Below are positions 37,241 through 50,900 of a DNA stretch of 64,000 nt, in pieces. This DNA is from Hofstenia miamia (Eukaryota; Xenacoelomorpha; Acoela; Hofsteniidae): positions 275,457-339,456 of the forward strand of contig CABFPE010000177.1 in NCBI GenBank assembly GCA_900660155.1. The letters run 5' to 3'. The translations under genes and the position numbers were made by a program. The notes beneath the pieces are model-generated. The model was not told the origin of the DNA and did not search any database. It worked only from the letters and a program-made list of their open reading frames with translations. Position 1 is the stretch's first letter. Every line of letters starts with the position of its first letter.

Positions 37241-38699
37241 TAATGGTAGTTGGTGTGAATATCAAGGACATTCTAAATATTGCCAAGATGTTACTATTTT
37301 TGCAAGAATGGGATCCATTTAAAAATAATATGAAATTATAATGATTTTCTGTTCTTTTAGAATAAGTTAATACCCAAACCTGGTTTGCCTTGAAATGCAG
37401 GGTAAGAAAGAAGAAATTCTATGAGCATATTGCTTTTAAAATTCCCCTTCTCCATCGACATTATGATTAATCAGATTTAAATCAGGCCACGCCTGTTCAG
37501 GTTTGAGATGAAGGTGGACTCACCACTATTTGCTAGTATACCATAACAAAATATCTTCTACGCTTATGGCACTATATTCTGGATTTGCATTAACTACATT
37601 TAGAAATTTCAGGAAAACCATATTTCACTTGATAAACTTCCCGCAAGGTTATTTAAGTCAAACATGTGTTTATATTACGCAACTAAGCGGAGGCTCAAGT
37701 AGGTTATATACACTAAACCCTCATTCTCTTGCAATTTGCATCATTTTCGCGGGCTAAAGTAGCTTACCGATATGCTGCGGTTAAGTGTCGTAAAGATCAT
37801 ATGTTCCACATGAACTTTGATAATCATTTGCAGAATTCGTCAGAAGCTTAGAATAATTAATATTAATTATTAAAACTTTACATTGAGAATGCATCACAAA
37901 CAGCTTAATTTATGACAACTACAGCAGTTGCTGGAAGCCTACTAATTGAATTTCAAATTTCGTCGTCCCAAAAAAGAATTTTACTTACTGTAATGCTAAC
38001 ATATCTATCCATAATGAGTAGTGTATGCAATATTTTAAACTTTTTTCCAGTAATGATTATAAATGTATAATTAAATATTTTGGTGAGATTTAAATAATAA
38101 ATTTCTTTATTATAATTTCAAATTGCGTGTGAAAATTTTAATGAATTCAGCCTCTATTTTTAGGGCATAAAATCATATTCCATTTTGAAAATTTTCAATG
38201 TATTGCCATCACTGAAAATTTCATATGTCAATATACTCAAATTTCTGAAATTACTGATACCATTTGCCTATGTTTCACTTCATTATTTTGAGGGGATTTT
38301 ACAAAGGGGCATACGATGAAAACAATGTCTGATTCACATTGGAAAAAATAGATATTTTAGCAAGCACTGGTACCTACAATACACTTAGGTGCAAATCACG
38401 CTTCAAATAACATATTAACGTAAATATCTATGCGTAAAACACAAATAATCAAAAGATTAATAAATTTGAATGCATTAACAAAATGAGTCCAAAAGAAAAA
38501 AACTAAATTTCATATTAACTAATAAATTTGGTTTTGATATTTTACAAAATCGTTTAACCGCAAACATGAAATGAGATGCTATATCAAGACATTGCTGAAC
38601 AAAATGTTGGTTATTGGTTTGATATCCGCAGTGTGTCGACATGGAGTTTCAGGGGCAGTGGCCAAATCCGCTTGCGTCACCAACTATTGAAAAGCCCGT
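37241..38699. other. Downstream flank of the Eph-like gene
   Basis: I see no further exon. On the minus strand an AATAAA lies at 38106-38111, about 590 bases after the stop codon, and is a candidate polyadenylation signal. Such hexamers are frequent in AT-rich DNA, so this is weak. Confidence 0.3.
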
Positions 38700-38952
38700 T
38701 CAGCATTTGAACTCGCTTTGTTGTCTTTGCAGTTTTTCAATCGACTTAAGGATCAACTTCTGGTGTGAGTTTCTTGAAATTCCCATCTCGGCAAGATTCT
38801 TGCTGGTTAAGGTTGCATCGATTAGTTGGGAGCAATTGTGGAGCTTGGCGTTGGCGAAATTTTCGCTATATTGGGAAAGCTTCAACTGTTTCAACCAGAA
38901 ATTCACACTTGCAGAATCTTCTATTGAGTAGATATTGGCCGAATACGAATCA
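38700..38952 (-). CDS. Exon: SAM domain and stop codon of the Eph-like receptor
   Basis: Entered after AATTTAG, this exon completes a codon with its first base (the previous exon leaves two) and encodes 83 residues before TGA at 38702-38700. After a short linker, VNFWLKQLKLSQYSENF starts a SAM domain, followed by LIDATLTSKNLAEMGIS and HQKLILKSIEKL. These are the helix 1, helix 3-4 and helix 5 landmarks of Eph SAM domains (compare W-L--I-M--Y, L---GV, GHQKKI---I). SAM domains mediate oligomerisation and adaptor binding at the membrane. The tail ends EFKC and lacks the C-terminal valine usual in PDZ-binding Eph tails. The exon is distinctly richer in C and G than its surroundings. Confidence 0.9.
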
Positions 38953-41900
38953 CTAAATTACGGTCATTATTATAAATTAATAATTGCTTAGAATAAATAA
39001 AATATGCAGTAAACTATTAAAAATTCTATCTATCAAATATTTTAAACACATCGTAAAAAATTTTGTTTTACGCTATGTTCAAGACTCCTAATTTTATAAT
39101 GGGCGTATGCAAAACCGCAGAAGGCCACTTTAAAATTAACGATGAAGATTTATGTCAGTAAATTATAAATATAAATTTTACTATTCTCGTATTTGTTCTT
39201 AAATGCGGGTTTTGTTTGATAAACTAGTGGATTCGATGATGATTCAAAACGTCGCAATTTTAGACAAATGATTTGGCGGCACATCTTTTCACAATATTTA
39301 GAAGAGAATTTAATTATTTCATACATCGGATTCAGATCTCGAGACATTAAAAGCCATGGACTGATACAGTTGATGCCTGAACGTCCCGATCTTATGTCAT
39401 ATTGTAAATTAGAGCAATTATGAAAAATCGACGGCTATTCAGTTGCATGCATACACATATTTGTCTTCTCACAGGAATTTTATGCGGGACTGTTAGAGGT
39501 ATTTCCTTCGTGAGACCGTTTGATTGGATTGGCGTGGAGTGCGGAAGACCAGGTGACATTTTAATTGAGATGAGTGAGTCTCAAGTATTTTTGCATTATT
39601 TTTTGAGATGAACGACTAGCCTTAATTTCTTGACCAATTACATTTCGTTTTAAGCCTTCCTGGAGTAGCACATTTATTTGATATATTAAAATGATTTTCC
39701 ATATCTGCTTAATTAGTGAAATATATCGTCAATGCAAACAGTCACTAGAGCGGCGGACTGATGGACTTTCGGATGATAATTATTTCCTTATAAAATGCCT
39801 TACTAAGCGCAGCTTTGTTACGCACTGTTAATTAATTTTAATATTTCTAGTTTTTTATTTAAATTAAAAATATTCAAACATTTGGGACCAGAAAAATTAT
39901 TGACAAAATTGCTTCCGTCTTTCTCAGCAATATAAAATGTGGAAGCAAAGCTCTTTTTCAAATCAACGTAATTCCATGAGAAAATTTATCAATGAAATAA
40001 TATTCACAAACGCGATCCGCAATCAGCCCACAGAAGCTCGGTTCGGGTCTGATAATGGATTAGATATACGTATCCGACTAAAGGGGTAGGAAAAATAGTT
40101 CTATTTTAAAAATGTAGCTTCCAAGTTCATTTAAATGAATGAGTTTGAATGTTTTATAGGCATTCATTTTTTCAAAATAGTTTTCTAAAAAAATAGTGAA
40201 TATAAATCGAGTCAATCATTGCTTGTCTGACACGTACGTCAATTACTCGTGCCTAACAATATGCGGTATTTGCCACTCTGTCACTATGCAAGTTCTGAAT
40301 TACAAGGTAAGATACAATGCTATCTAAAAACTTTTAAAATTGAATTAGAATCAATCTTCAAAAGAGAAAGCGTAACTGGACTTTCTAATGTACTATTATC
40401 CCATTGTAGAACGTACATTCTAATATGCATGCCTAAATGTTAGATAAATGAACATATATCAGTAATAACTTCTGTAAAGTAATGCGTTATTACGTAGGAA
40501 CATTCTATTGATGTATTTTAATAAATTTTTTGAGTAAAGGATAACATTTCAACTTGAAGGAAATTAATATTTTTATAACGTAATTTGACAAATCTCATTA
40601 AGAATTCTATATATAAATCCACTTTGCTTTTGGTTGTCGTTATTGAATTTAAGTACAACAAAATTATTTCTTTTATATTCGCATAATAAATAAAGAACGT
40701 GACAATTTTAAGTTTTATTGAAAAATCGAATATTTATGCACTATGTTAAATACCACTATGCCACTAACCATTTTATAGGTAGAAATTTCATTTAACCCTA
40801 TCTGGGTGCTGCAATATTTCTCCTAATCTCACCTTAAAATGATCGACTGAACACTTTCATTGCTGATGTAAACAAACTGACTGCCGCGCCAAAAACATTG
40901 AAAAAATTGTTCCCTACACTAACGAAAAAAATTGGGCAATATATTTGTCAATATACTGAACAATTTGGATAAAGAATGATACCATAATATGTATAAAATT
41001 TTCTGAAATAAAGTCATCGTAAAGATTAAAATGAGTGTAACTAGAAAAATACATAATAAAAGTTGTAATTCATTTTAGACATCCCTCTTGCTAACAATAG
41101 TTTAGGAAAGAGCAGTATTTAGGCTAGATATAGTGTTAAGGCTGTGCCAAAAAAAAATCATAACGATAGCTAATCTATAATTGACATTAAAAACGTTTTA
41201 TACCATTTCCTGTCTAAGCTTCCAGCTGACAAAATGATGAATTCCAACTTCTGTAGTAACTCACTAAAGTAAGGGCGACTTTTGATATCTCTACTCAAAC
41301 AAGCGGCGGCCAATTCCCAAAGCGCGGATGGAGTGTGAGGCGGAGGGAAGAATGTGTGCTGATTGTAGAAATTGCCCTAAAAGAGAATTTTAATTCTATT
41401 TCAATTATAATTCATTTTAACAAGTCAATTTTAAATATTATTCTATATACTCCACTCAGGTGTTATACACAAATCCATATATACACATAGTATATAGTAT
41501 GATAATATATGAACATGAACATACAGTATAGAGTAAATAACGCCAGAAATTATATGTGGGTTTCTAGGACATTTTATACTTATAAAAATGTTGGTTCGTT
41601 AACAAGGCTAAATGGGGTCCACAAGGAGATGCAAAAAGGGCTGACATTTCAAAAAATGGACTCTTAGGCAATAGTCCCCGCAAATCAACCTAGCAAACGC
41701 TACATAGTTTAAGACCAAAGTGTTTAAAAGTAACTTACATTTTGAAATATTACATTCGTATCATACTCCATTTAAGTTTTCAATTTTAGTGTGTAGAATT
41801 TTTGATAAGTTTCTAGCATAGCCAAGTTTAGTCTAACAAACAGAAAATTAAAGAAATTTTTGGTAAGGATAATAAAATGGAGCGAATAGGCATATGTTTA

Positions 41901-44900
41901 AATAGGCCGGGCCTAAATTTCGTGAACCAGTGAGGGATTGGATATAAATTTTCGCTCCATATATCTGTTTCGAATGAAACTGTAGTTCGAATAAACAAAT
42001 GTCAAAAGAACCAAATGAATCGGTTGTCCACGAAATTTATTCTAGAATAATTTCATGTGATTTCAACAGTAAATTCGTTTGACCACTGATTTTTTGATTT
42101 TGAAACAAATTGTTTAAATTAGATTTGTTTGTTCAATCTCACTAATCTAAATGTAGTAGTATTAACAAGCGACTGTTAATAGTGAAAATTATATTTGTGT
42201 GTACAAATAGGGGCATTCACTTCTAATCGGGCTTGTATATGATAATGCAATTGTCTTCCATTTCTACAATTATTGTTAAGTATTTCCAAATGTTTCCATT
42301 AACTTCCACATCTTTCTATAACTCTAACAGGTAGTGGTCAGAGTTCTGCAGGACCAAAACTTTATAGTCTTGCCATTAAATTTGGTACTATCTCAATTTC
42401 ATGAAATTTTCGATTTTTTTGGAAAAATTGGAAAAAAATATGAGCAATATTCTAAAATCCGTAGTTTCAGGTTCTTCATTTTTGGTCGCAGTCCCATGTT
42501 AGCCTCAGTCCATTGAAATATTTATGACCAGTCCCATGGGACAGTGGTCCCGCCGAATACTTCTAGTAATCCGTCAAATTGACTATAATGGTTTGGCTGA
42601 AACTTTTCCGGTACACATGATAGAATTTCAGAATGCTTTTGAATTTGGCCTCAGCCAAGGCTATTTCAATTTCATATCTATTGCATTAAAATTTCAGTTC
42701 CAGAGCTGTTCAAGATCGAATTAAATTTAAATACATTAATGCGATAATTCATGGCGATGACATTGACAATTCATGTAGTAAACTGCGATGTCATCACACT
42801 AAAATCTGAATATTTGAATATAGTGCTGTAACCGGAATTAGAAAAGAATGCAGGAACGGATCTAGGAATTTTCAAACGGGTGGGCGGTTTGATATAAATT
42901 TAAGTTTAAAATAGATTACTTAAATAATAATGAAGCATTGAATTATAAGATGAATTGATTAACAGCAGTATTTAAAATTCATGAGCCACCTTTGAATTTG
43001 ATTCAACACTGGTAATAAACGCATAAGCATATAATTTTAAAACTAATTGTCCATCCCTTTATCCCAGCCAAAGGAGCGGTCGCAACCCAACCACCCCCTA
43101 AATCCGTCTCTAAACGAATGTTAGATGCCAGGTACGAGTTAATAAACTATCTGAAATCACATCATGAGGGACAATTTCCATATTTACGCATGTAAGCTGA
43201 AATTGCTTTAACTGTATGACTTTATTGATGCGATTATATTTAATAAGTTTCAGTTACATTTTTTCGTTGTATTTGCTCTGCTTTGTATGGTTCAAACAAA
43301 TTTGGTTATTTTAATGTATTTTGTGACTGTTCTTAAAAACGGTATTTATATTTAAATAGATTTAAGGTGTTTTGAACATTTTCTATAGCATTGAGAACTT
43401 TTTTGAAAAATCAGTTCCATAAATTTCCATTTGATTTCCATAGTCTGGAAATAGAATTGAAATTTTTACTTCATTAGCAACCCTGCTCCTAATGTTGTAG
43501 GAATTGTGAGTAAACAAATGCAGGCGAATCAAATTCAAAGATCTTACTAATATTAACAGCTTAGCATGTTTGAATAAAAATTAGCAACAAGTCTATTCCA
43601 AGTATATGATTTTACCTATTCTGCGCAAATCTCATACACCATTTGTTAACTCTCAAATTTTGATATTTAGCAAAATGTCACAACAGATGAACTTTTTGAA
43701 GGTCAACTACATTAATTTTATGCATTTAACATGTAACCATCGAGTAAATAAAATAATCCATGAAATCAATATTGTAAATATACGTAAGCTTTTCATTCTT
43801 ATGATAAAAATGACTAATTTGTTCTTATTGACCGGTACTTGAAATGTAAAAGTTTCCTTCATGCCAATAAATATCACATGAATGTTGGCTACAATGCATA
43901 TATAAAATAATTTAATAAATGAATTTTTGCGGGAAATAATTCAACAATTATCAAGGATATTAATATATTAATGGCCTTGCAATTATGACGAAATTTATTT
44001 TTAACAGTCACATTAAAAAATAATTAATTTAAAGAAAACTATTTTTACATCCAAGTGCATAAAAATTTTAAAACATAACGAATAAATGGTTTAAAATTGA
44101 TAAAAAAAGCGAAGCAAAAACTATCCTGTTAATGTTTTTCCTGGAAGAGCCATAATATTTTGATTTTAATTTAACGGAATGTTTTGATAAAAGGTTTTTA
44201 CAAAAGATTAAAGGTGTTAACAGATACAGTAAAGTAAATAAAAACCTAGATATTAGAAGATTGCCCTTTCATATGCCTAATGGAAACGAAAACAACTAGA
44301 AATAGTCTATTGTTGCGTGCGTTTTAAATGGCGACAAATGTGCTTAAAAAGATAATGAAATGTCCCTGTAAGAAAAAGATCGTTAAATGGTGTCATCACA
44401 ATTTAGCATTTCCTTTAGTATATTGAAATTAAGACGTCATATTACAGTTTATAAGCATTTAAAAACTGCTGAAGAAAATGGCGTGCAATTATTTATTTGA
44501 TTTTATTAATGATGTAACGATACTTCTAGAATAGAATTTGAAGCATTCAACCTACAAACTCAGTACTTTGCAGTCCTCGATATACAAAGTTTCATAAATA
44601 TCACCAAAAACCATATGTTCCTCGAAATCATCACGATAAAGTTACAGGGTTGGGCCGTTTTCTCATATACCAGTATGAAGCAGTGGTATTAATGAAAACA
44701 GCAAACACTGTATTCCAATTTTATATCAAGTATTAATTGCAATTAAATGTGTGCTTTAAAATGTATTAAAATATAATTGTAAAACTTAAGTGTCATTATA
44801 ATTTCTTCCAATTATAATTTGAATTTACAATGTATTTGGACCTAGCCTTCATATGACAATAAGTCGGGCTTGGACTATAAGATACCGCCGGCTTATCTCC

Positions 44901-47900
44901 AAATAAAATGGCAGACGCTTAAATTTTTTATAATTACCAAGTCGTTTACAAATTAATTGGACTAACTAGGCGTTAAGCAGAACATTTATAATTATGTGCT
45001 CTACTTTGAAATTTCGATTATGACGACATTGAGTTGCCAACAATTATCAAGGGAAAAAACAACCAATGAAAAATCATTGGGCGTTATAAACAAAAAATGT
45101 AATAATTTCACTGATATTTTTGTTAATGTAATTCATTAGAAATTGATCCACATTTTTAAAACGCAAATAACGTACCTTTAGATAATGGTGTATTATAATA
45201 CAACTATAGCTCTTCATTTAAGCATGCAATACATAAAGAAAATAAGCAAAAAAATTAAGCAAGACTCGAAATAATTGTTTTTTGTGAAATCCTTGAGGCA
45301 AACAGTGGAATTATGAAAGCGTATGACTAATGCTTAAAGTGCTTCATCCACAATTATCTATCAATTGGATACCCTGAGTTAATTATTCTTTTGCACGCAC
45401 GCTTTTTTCTATGTATTAACGGGTATTAGATTAATCGTATATTCTAAAGTTGTGGACTGGCTAGTCAATTTCAATAAAATGTGCCTGAAGTTTTGAAAAA
45501 ATCTTTATAAATTAAATCAGGAAGCGTTCAGAGCCTTGCGACCTCGTAACCTAAGATAATTAAAAAAAATTGAAATCTAGGGGCATTGACATATCTATTG
45601 GTGAACGTGCCCCAATGTAAAGATGAACCTTTGTGTTAAGAACTATTCTTGTGCATTGAAAATAGTAATTTTCAATGAAAATGCAACTTGAAAATCTTAC
45701 AAATTCTCACCATACTCCTAATGCTAAAAAAACACGTCAAAGCCCATGAAGGCAATTTGTTTTTCTGTAAATATGTCGCCCCGTTGAGGTTGTGGCCCCA
45801 AAGAAAAAAGAAACTCCTGTTTGTATTTTCAGATTTTGAGTTTATTTGTTCGTAACATGTAAGCGTTGAAAATGTTAATAACTTTCACAGATGTTGAGAA
45901 ATTCATGAAAATTTGAGGTTAATTGATTCTCCAACTTTTTTATGTAAAAATGAAACTGTTTATTAAATTGTCGATCTACATACTTTCCATGTAAACCAAA
46001 GCAATACATTATATGAGAAATAACGCATATTTTAAACGAATGCAAAATACCATGTGGATTTCCAAATTTTGTTACTTTTTATGTATGGCAAATCGAGGTT
46101 CGGTATGTATCTTAATTCATAAATTTCAGAAAATCTGTTAAAATAATTTCAATGTAGCAACACATACTGTTGTGTGCATAAAATTATGCAAAAAAATATT
46201 AACATAATTCAAATCTTTTTTTTCTAGTGCATTGTAGACAAAAGCCCTGTGCTTCGAGGCGCACAAAATCGTGTGAAATTTCGAAGATTATTCGTTTCTA
46301 ATAGCGCCCAAACAGAGATGGACTTGGGGCGGGATTTGCACGCAAACAATTGACTTTTCCGTAACAGTGCACGCAAATACAGTGAATTTGATATAAGTTA
46401 TAATTACAAAGTTGAAAAATACAATTTAAATTTTAGAAATTTTACATTAATATATACTTTTCTAAATTTCAATTTAGAATCTTCATTTTCAGTGTTTAGA
46501 TTTTATTGGAAGTATCTATCATACCAAATTTTGGTGGTGCAAACCGACAAATTGAAGATAATTTTTTACAGGAATTATAAAATGGGACTAAAATAGGCCG
46601 ATTTGGCATGAATTTAAATGGGCTGGGCTTGGGCTTAAATTTTCGCCCCATCTCCATCTCTGCGGCTAAGTTAATTTTAACTGTTGTAAGGGTTGAACAT
46701 CATTCTGCACTGTTAAATTGTTAGGAAAGCATGTTTATTAAGCGCTTACTTTTTCGGAAACAGGCGATAAAATTGTTGTTAGAGTGTCCCAAATGACAAC
46801 GCCGAAGGAGTAAACATCCGAAGCCGTAGTAAATTCTCCATTCCAGAGACACTCTGGCGCAGGAAATTTGATAAGAGAATCCTAAAAAGGCATTTAATGT
46901 CCGTTTAAATGACATATGCATGGAGAGTAGCCACATACGAAGATGGGCATGGATGCTGGGCTGGGTAGTTATATCTGAATATGTGGGTAAATAGTTTTGT
47001 GCGATTAGGGGTATATGAAAGAATTTTAATGTTGTGACTGCGTAACCCATAGAAAAATACTAATAAGTATTTATGTACTGCCAATTACAAGGCCTATAAT
47101 GGGCCTGTTAGGAAAGTACCCTAAAAATTATATGAAAATAAAAATTATAATATAAACTTTGGAGCCTATGATATTAACCCATTAAAGCCCGAATTTAAAA
47201 AAGTTTGTGTATTTTGATGAAACTTTATAATTAAAGTTAAAATATTATAAATTGACTCGTAAAAGCTAAATGTTGCAAAAATAATTGCATCCATTCAATG
47301 TATTTTTAGGAGTGTATGAAAATTTATATGCTGGGCATTTGCATTTATATTACTGATAAAAGGAAAGAAAAAACTAACTTGAGAGAATTCCATTTACGTA
47401 TGAAATTTCATATGCTGGGCTTTAATGGGTTAAGTTGTTCCGACCCAATTTCGTGCAAAATATACAATATGCTTTTTGGTACTGCTAAAGTTTTTGCTTA
47501 CAAAGCGAACTTGATAAAACATTACCATGACGTCATTATTCCCATTTAATTGCCGATTATGTTTAATACTTTTAATGAAAGTTAACTATTAGACAAAAAA
47601 TATGTATGGGTGTAGATTATGTGCAAATCATTAGCAATATATTAAATAAAATCTATTGTTTACATTCCTGGGTAATACAAAGATAACAACTAAAAATTAA
47701 GCCATTCAAATGCATCTCTTTCGTTGGATTAGTAATAAAAAATATACAATAAAATAAATTCATAAGATATTAAATAATGCACAATTAAAAAGTTGGATAT
47801 TTTTAGACAGAATCTTTGACGATTGATGGGCGGGATAGTTTGAGAATCTAATACAGCTGGGGTATTATAAAACATTCCCTCTTTAAATTACTTTACATTA

Positions 47901-50900
47901 CCTTCTGTCAAGAGTAATGGAAGAGAGAAAATGCGACCCGCCTTTAATATTATTTACATCACATATCAAAAAATTAAAGTAAATTAAAATCTATGTTTAA
48001 ATAAATACTCGCTAAATATATCAAATATATTGTATATTCAATGCCAGCATCTTGAGATGAATGCAATTATCACAAAGAACATTTTGGAAGCAATGTTTAT
48101 TTTAAAAATATCGCTTTGATGGTTTGTAAAGCGGTTGCAATTAAAGACCTATGGTTTATTTTTGCACACTGACCTGGCTCCGGCCTAGATATTTTGAAAT
48201 CCACCAGCTGTCTACATGCCCAAATCTGCGCTACGTTGATTTGTTAAATTTTTAGGATGTGAACAGTTAACACAAAGCGTCTATAATGTTGTGTACTTGC
48301 CAACAGAATAATGCATAATTTAAAAATTGCGTTATTCAAACAGTCGAATCTTGTTTTGATCTAGAGACAAAAATCCGCTGATATTAGGATCAACCAAATT
48401 ACAACTATTGATTACAATTTCATCGCTCGACTGGTTTGTATCCAAGAATGTTTTTACAAGCCCAACAAAAACAAAATTTACCAGAAGAAGTTCACTATAA
48501 CCCATTAAATAATAAAAATGTAAACAACTAATCACTCAGAAATAGTTGCAAGACATTGCAAAATTGTTTATACTTTATGAAAATGTATAAAGAGCGTTTT
48601 ATATATCAACTAAAAATAAAGATACGTATTAAATTGGAAAATAGGCGATTTTACAAAGTGATATTTTTGATTCGGTCATGTTTATTATATAATTCTCACA
48701 AAAAAACAACATTGGAATATTTTAGATTTCAGAAAGACATGAATATCGATTTATGTATAAGCTGTTATAAATATTGAAAATGGTATATAAGTCCAAACAT
48801 ACCACTTGACTTGAATTGTTCAGTTGCTCGTCCAAAATAACTCTTTGATCGAAACCGGCAATTTTACAAACATGGTTGTCATTGATACGTATGTTGTTAG
48901 TACTTAGTACCTAAAATAAAGTCAAATAAGCGATTCTCTTCACAAAGAAAGATGCTAAAACAGTTGCAATGATATTTACCTTGTGTACATAACCAATCTC
49001 ACTGAGGTAGTTCATTCCAGAAGCAACACCTCTGAGAAGGTGAACGAGAAGGAACACGTTGCTTTTGTCAGGATCTTTCAGGAATTGAAGCAATGTGATT
49101 TCAGCCGATTCCAAAATTAAGAACATTGGATCATTGTTGCAGTAGCCATGAAGTTGCAACACATTAGGATGGTTGAACTGCGACATGATGGCGATTTCAA
49201 GATAAGTCAAATTGATATTCTTGTATTGTGATTTTTTCTTTGATACGATCAATTCACCAGAATGTGGGGAGAGGTATACTGTGATGGGGTTGATATGTCC
49301 GTTTAGAGCTAAATACAAAAGGATAAAGCCTGCCACATTCTAGAACATGATGTATTTGCATTTATATGATAAGCCATATAATATTCGACAAAATATCAGT
49401 TCACATTGAGGTGGCATAAATACAGTCTTGTCCTGAGGCTTTTGTACGTATACGAGTGTCGAAAAACGACTGACGACATCTGAAGAGAATAACTTTAAAA
49501 AGTTCCCAGCAAGTAGTGTTCTATCCTAATCAAACAGGTCAACAACGGTCATAGCAGTATTACAAAAGCCTAATAAGTAAACAAGTGACAAATATTGGTT
49601 AAATAATGTAAGGTATTTTTTCATCAGGTGTTTGTAATGAAAAATCTTTCATTTTACATTTAAATAACCTGTTCAGTTTCTTCTTCACGTAATAACTTAA
49701 ATTGAAGGTGAAGCGCATCGGAAATTATACTTCCTCCCCCACTAACTCATTAGCTTGTCGATTTATTTCTACAAGAGTGATTTTCTTATTCAACTTTATA
49801 AATATTAAACATCGTGGTTATTGAACTGGGGAGACGGGTTACAGACAAACAATCTGAATTGCACCAAAAACCACAATTCCATTTTTAAAATACATCTGAC
49901 CCCATCCATTACCCAACAATTTTCTGATTATTTTCTTGAAATCTGACCGACTAGGCAATATTTAACTGATACTATAATCAGTACAAAGCTATAGTAATAA
50001 TGATCAAATCAGCATTCCTTATTGTGCACAGTTATATATTCAACGTTAAGCAGCCATAAACTACAATTATTTTTAAGTCTCATGCATAGGAAATAAAAAA
50101 GTTTACACAAACACCGATTCAAGTCTTCAGAAGCATTTGTCCCACATTCACATGAATTGGGTTAGCTGCAAAGTTACTTTGGTTAGCCTGAAACTCTTCC
50201 CATACTCGAGTAGTAATCTAATGTTGAAATTCATATAACAAATTGATTATTAAAAATTGAATGGAAAATAGGGGCGGGATCAAAATTTGCTTTCATTTAT
50301 AACCGGCATGACTCAATTGAACAACACGAAGACCTTTAATGAAAGTACCAAAAAATAAAGTTGACATAACTTAGACTACTGGGTGAATGAATTAATTTTT
50401 AGTTCCTTAAACAAAATCTATTATTAAAATTAGGCTACCTGGAAACCGTGTTTGAATTTTAGAATACAAGCAGCATTGTAGAAATACATTTCTGCACTAA
50501 TGGTAAAATCACGATTTGCATTCAAATTAATCCATTTTGGTAAGTAATTTCGTCAATGTACATTAAGAATATTGAGCGAAAACAAATTAAAATTGAAATG
50601 ATTTTATTAAGTGCAATCACATGTTCGCTTAATTGGGTAAGAAGCGTGCGACGCCTCGAGCGTTTAATCGCGAGTGACAAGTGGCGGAAAAAAGGGAATC
50701 TGTCACCTCGGTCAATGCTGGTGTATATTTAATTACCAGTCACTCCCAACACAAACGATGGCTAGTTTCGATTTTCAGAATTCGTGGTGAAATGATTTAT
50801 GAGCAAGTGGTTGCATGACATTTTCAAGAACAGAAAACACCGAACGAAAAAATGTCATTGGACATAGTTGAAAATCCCAAGAAATAGGGCGGGAAAATTT

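Noticed and set aside
38641-38931. Plus-strand open frame of 96 residues
   Set aside because: Antisense of the SAM exon, whose domain signature and splice phase fit the minus strand.
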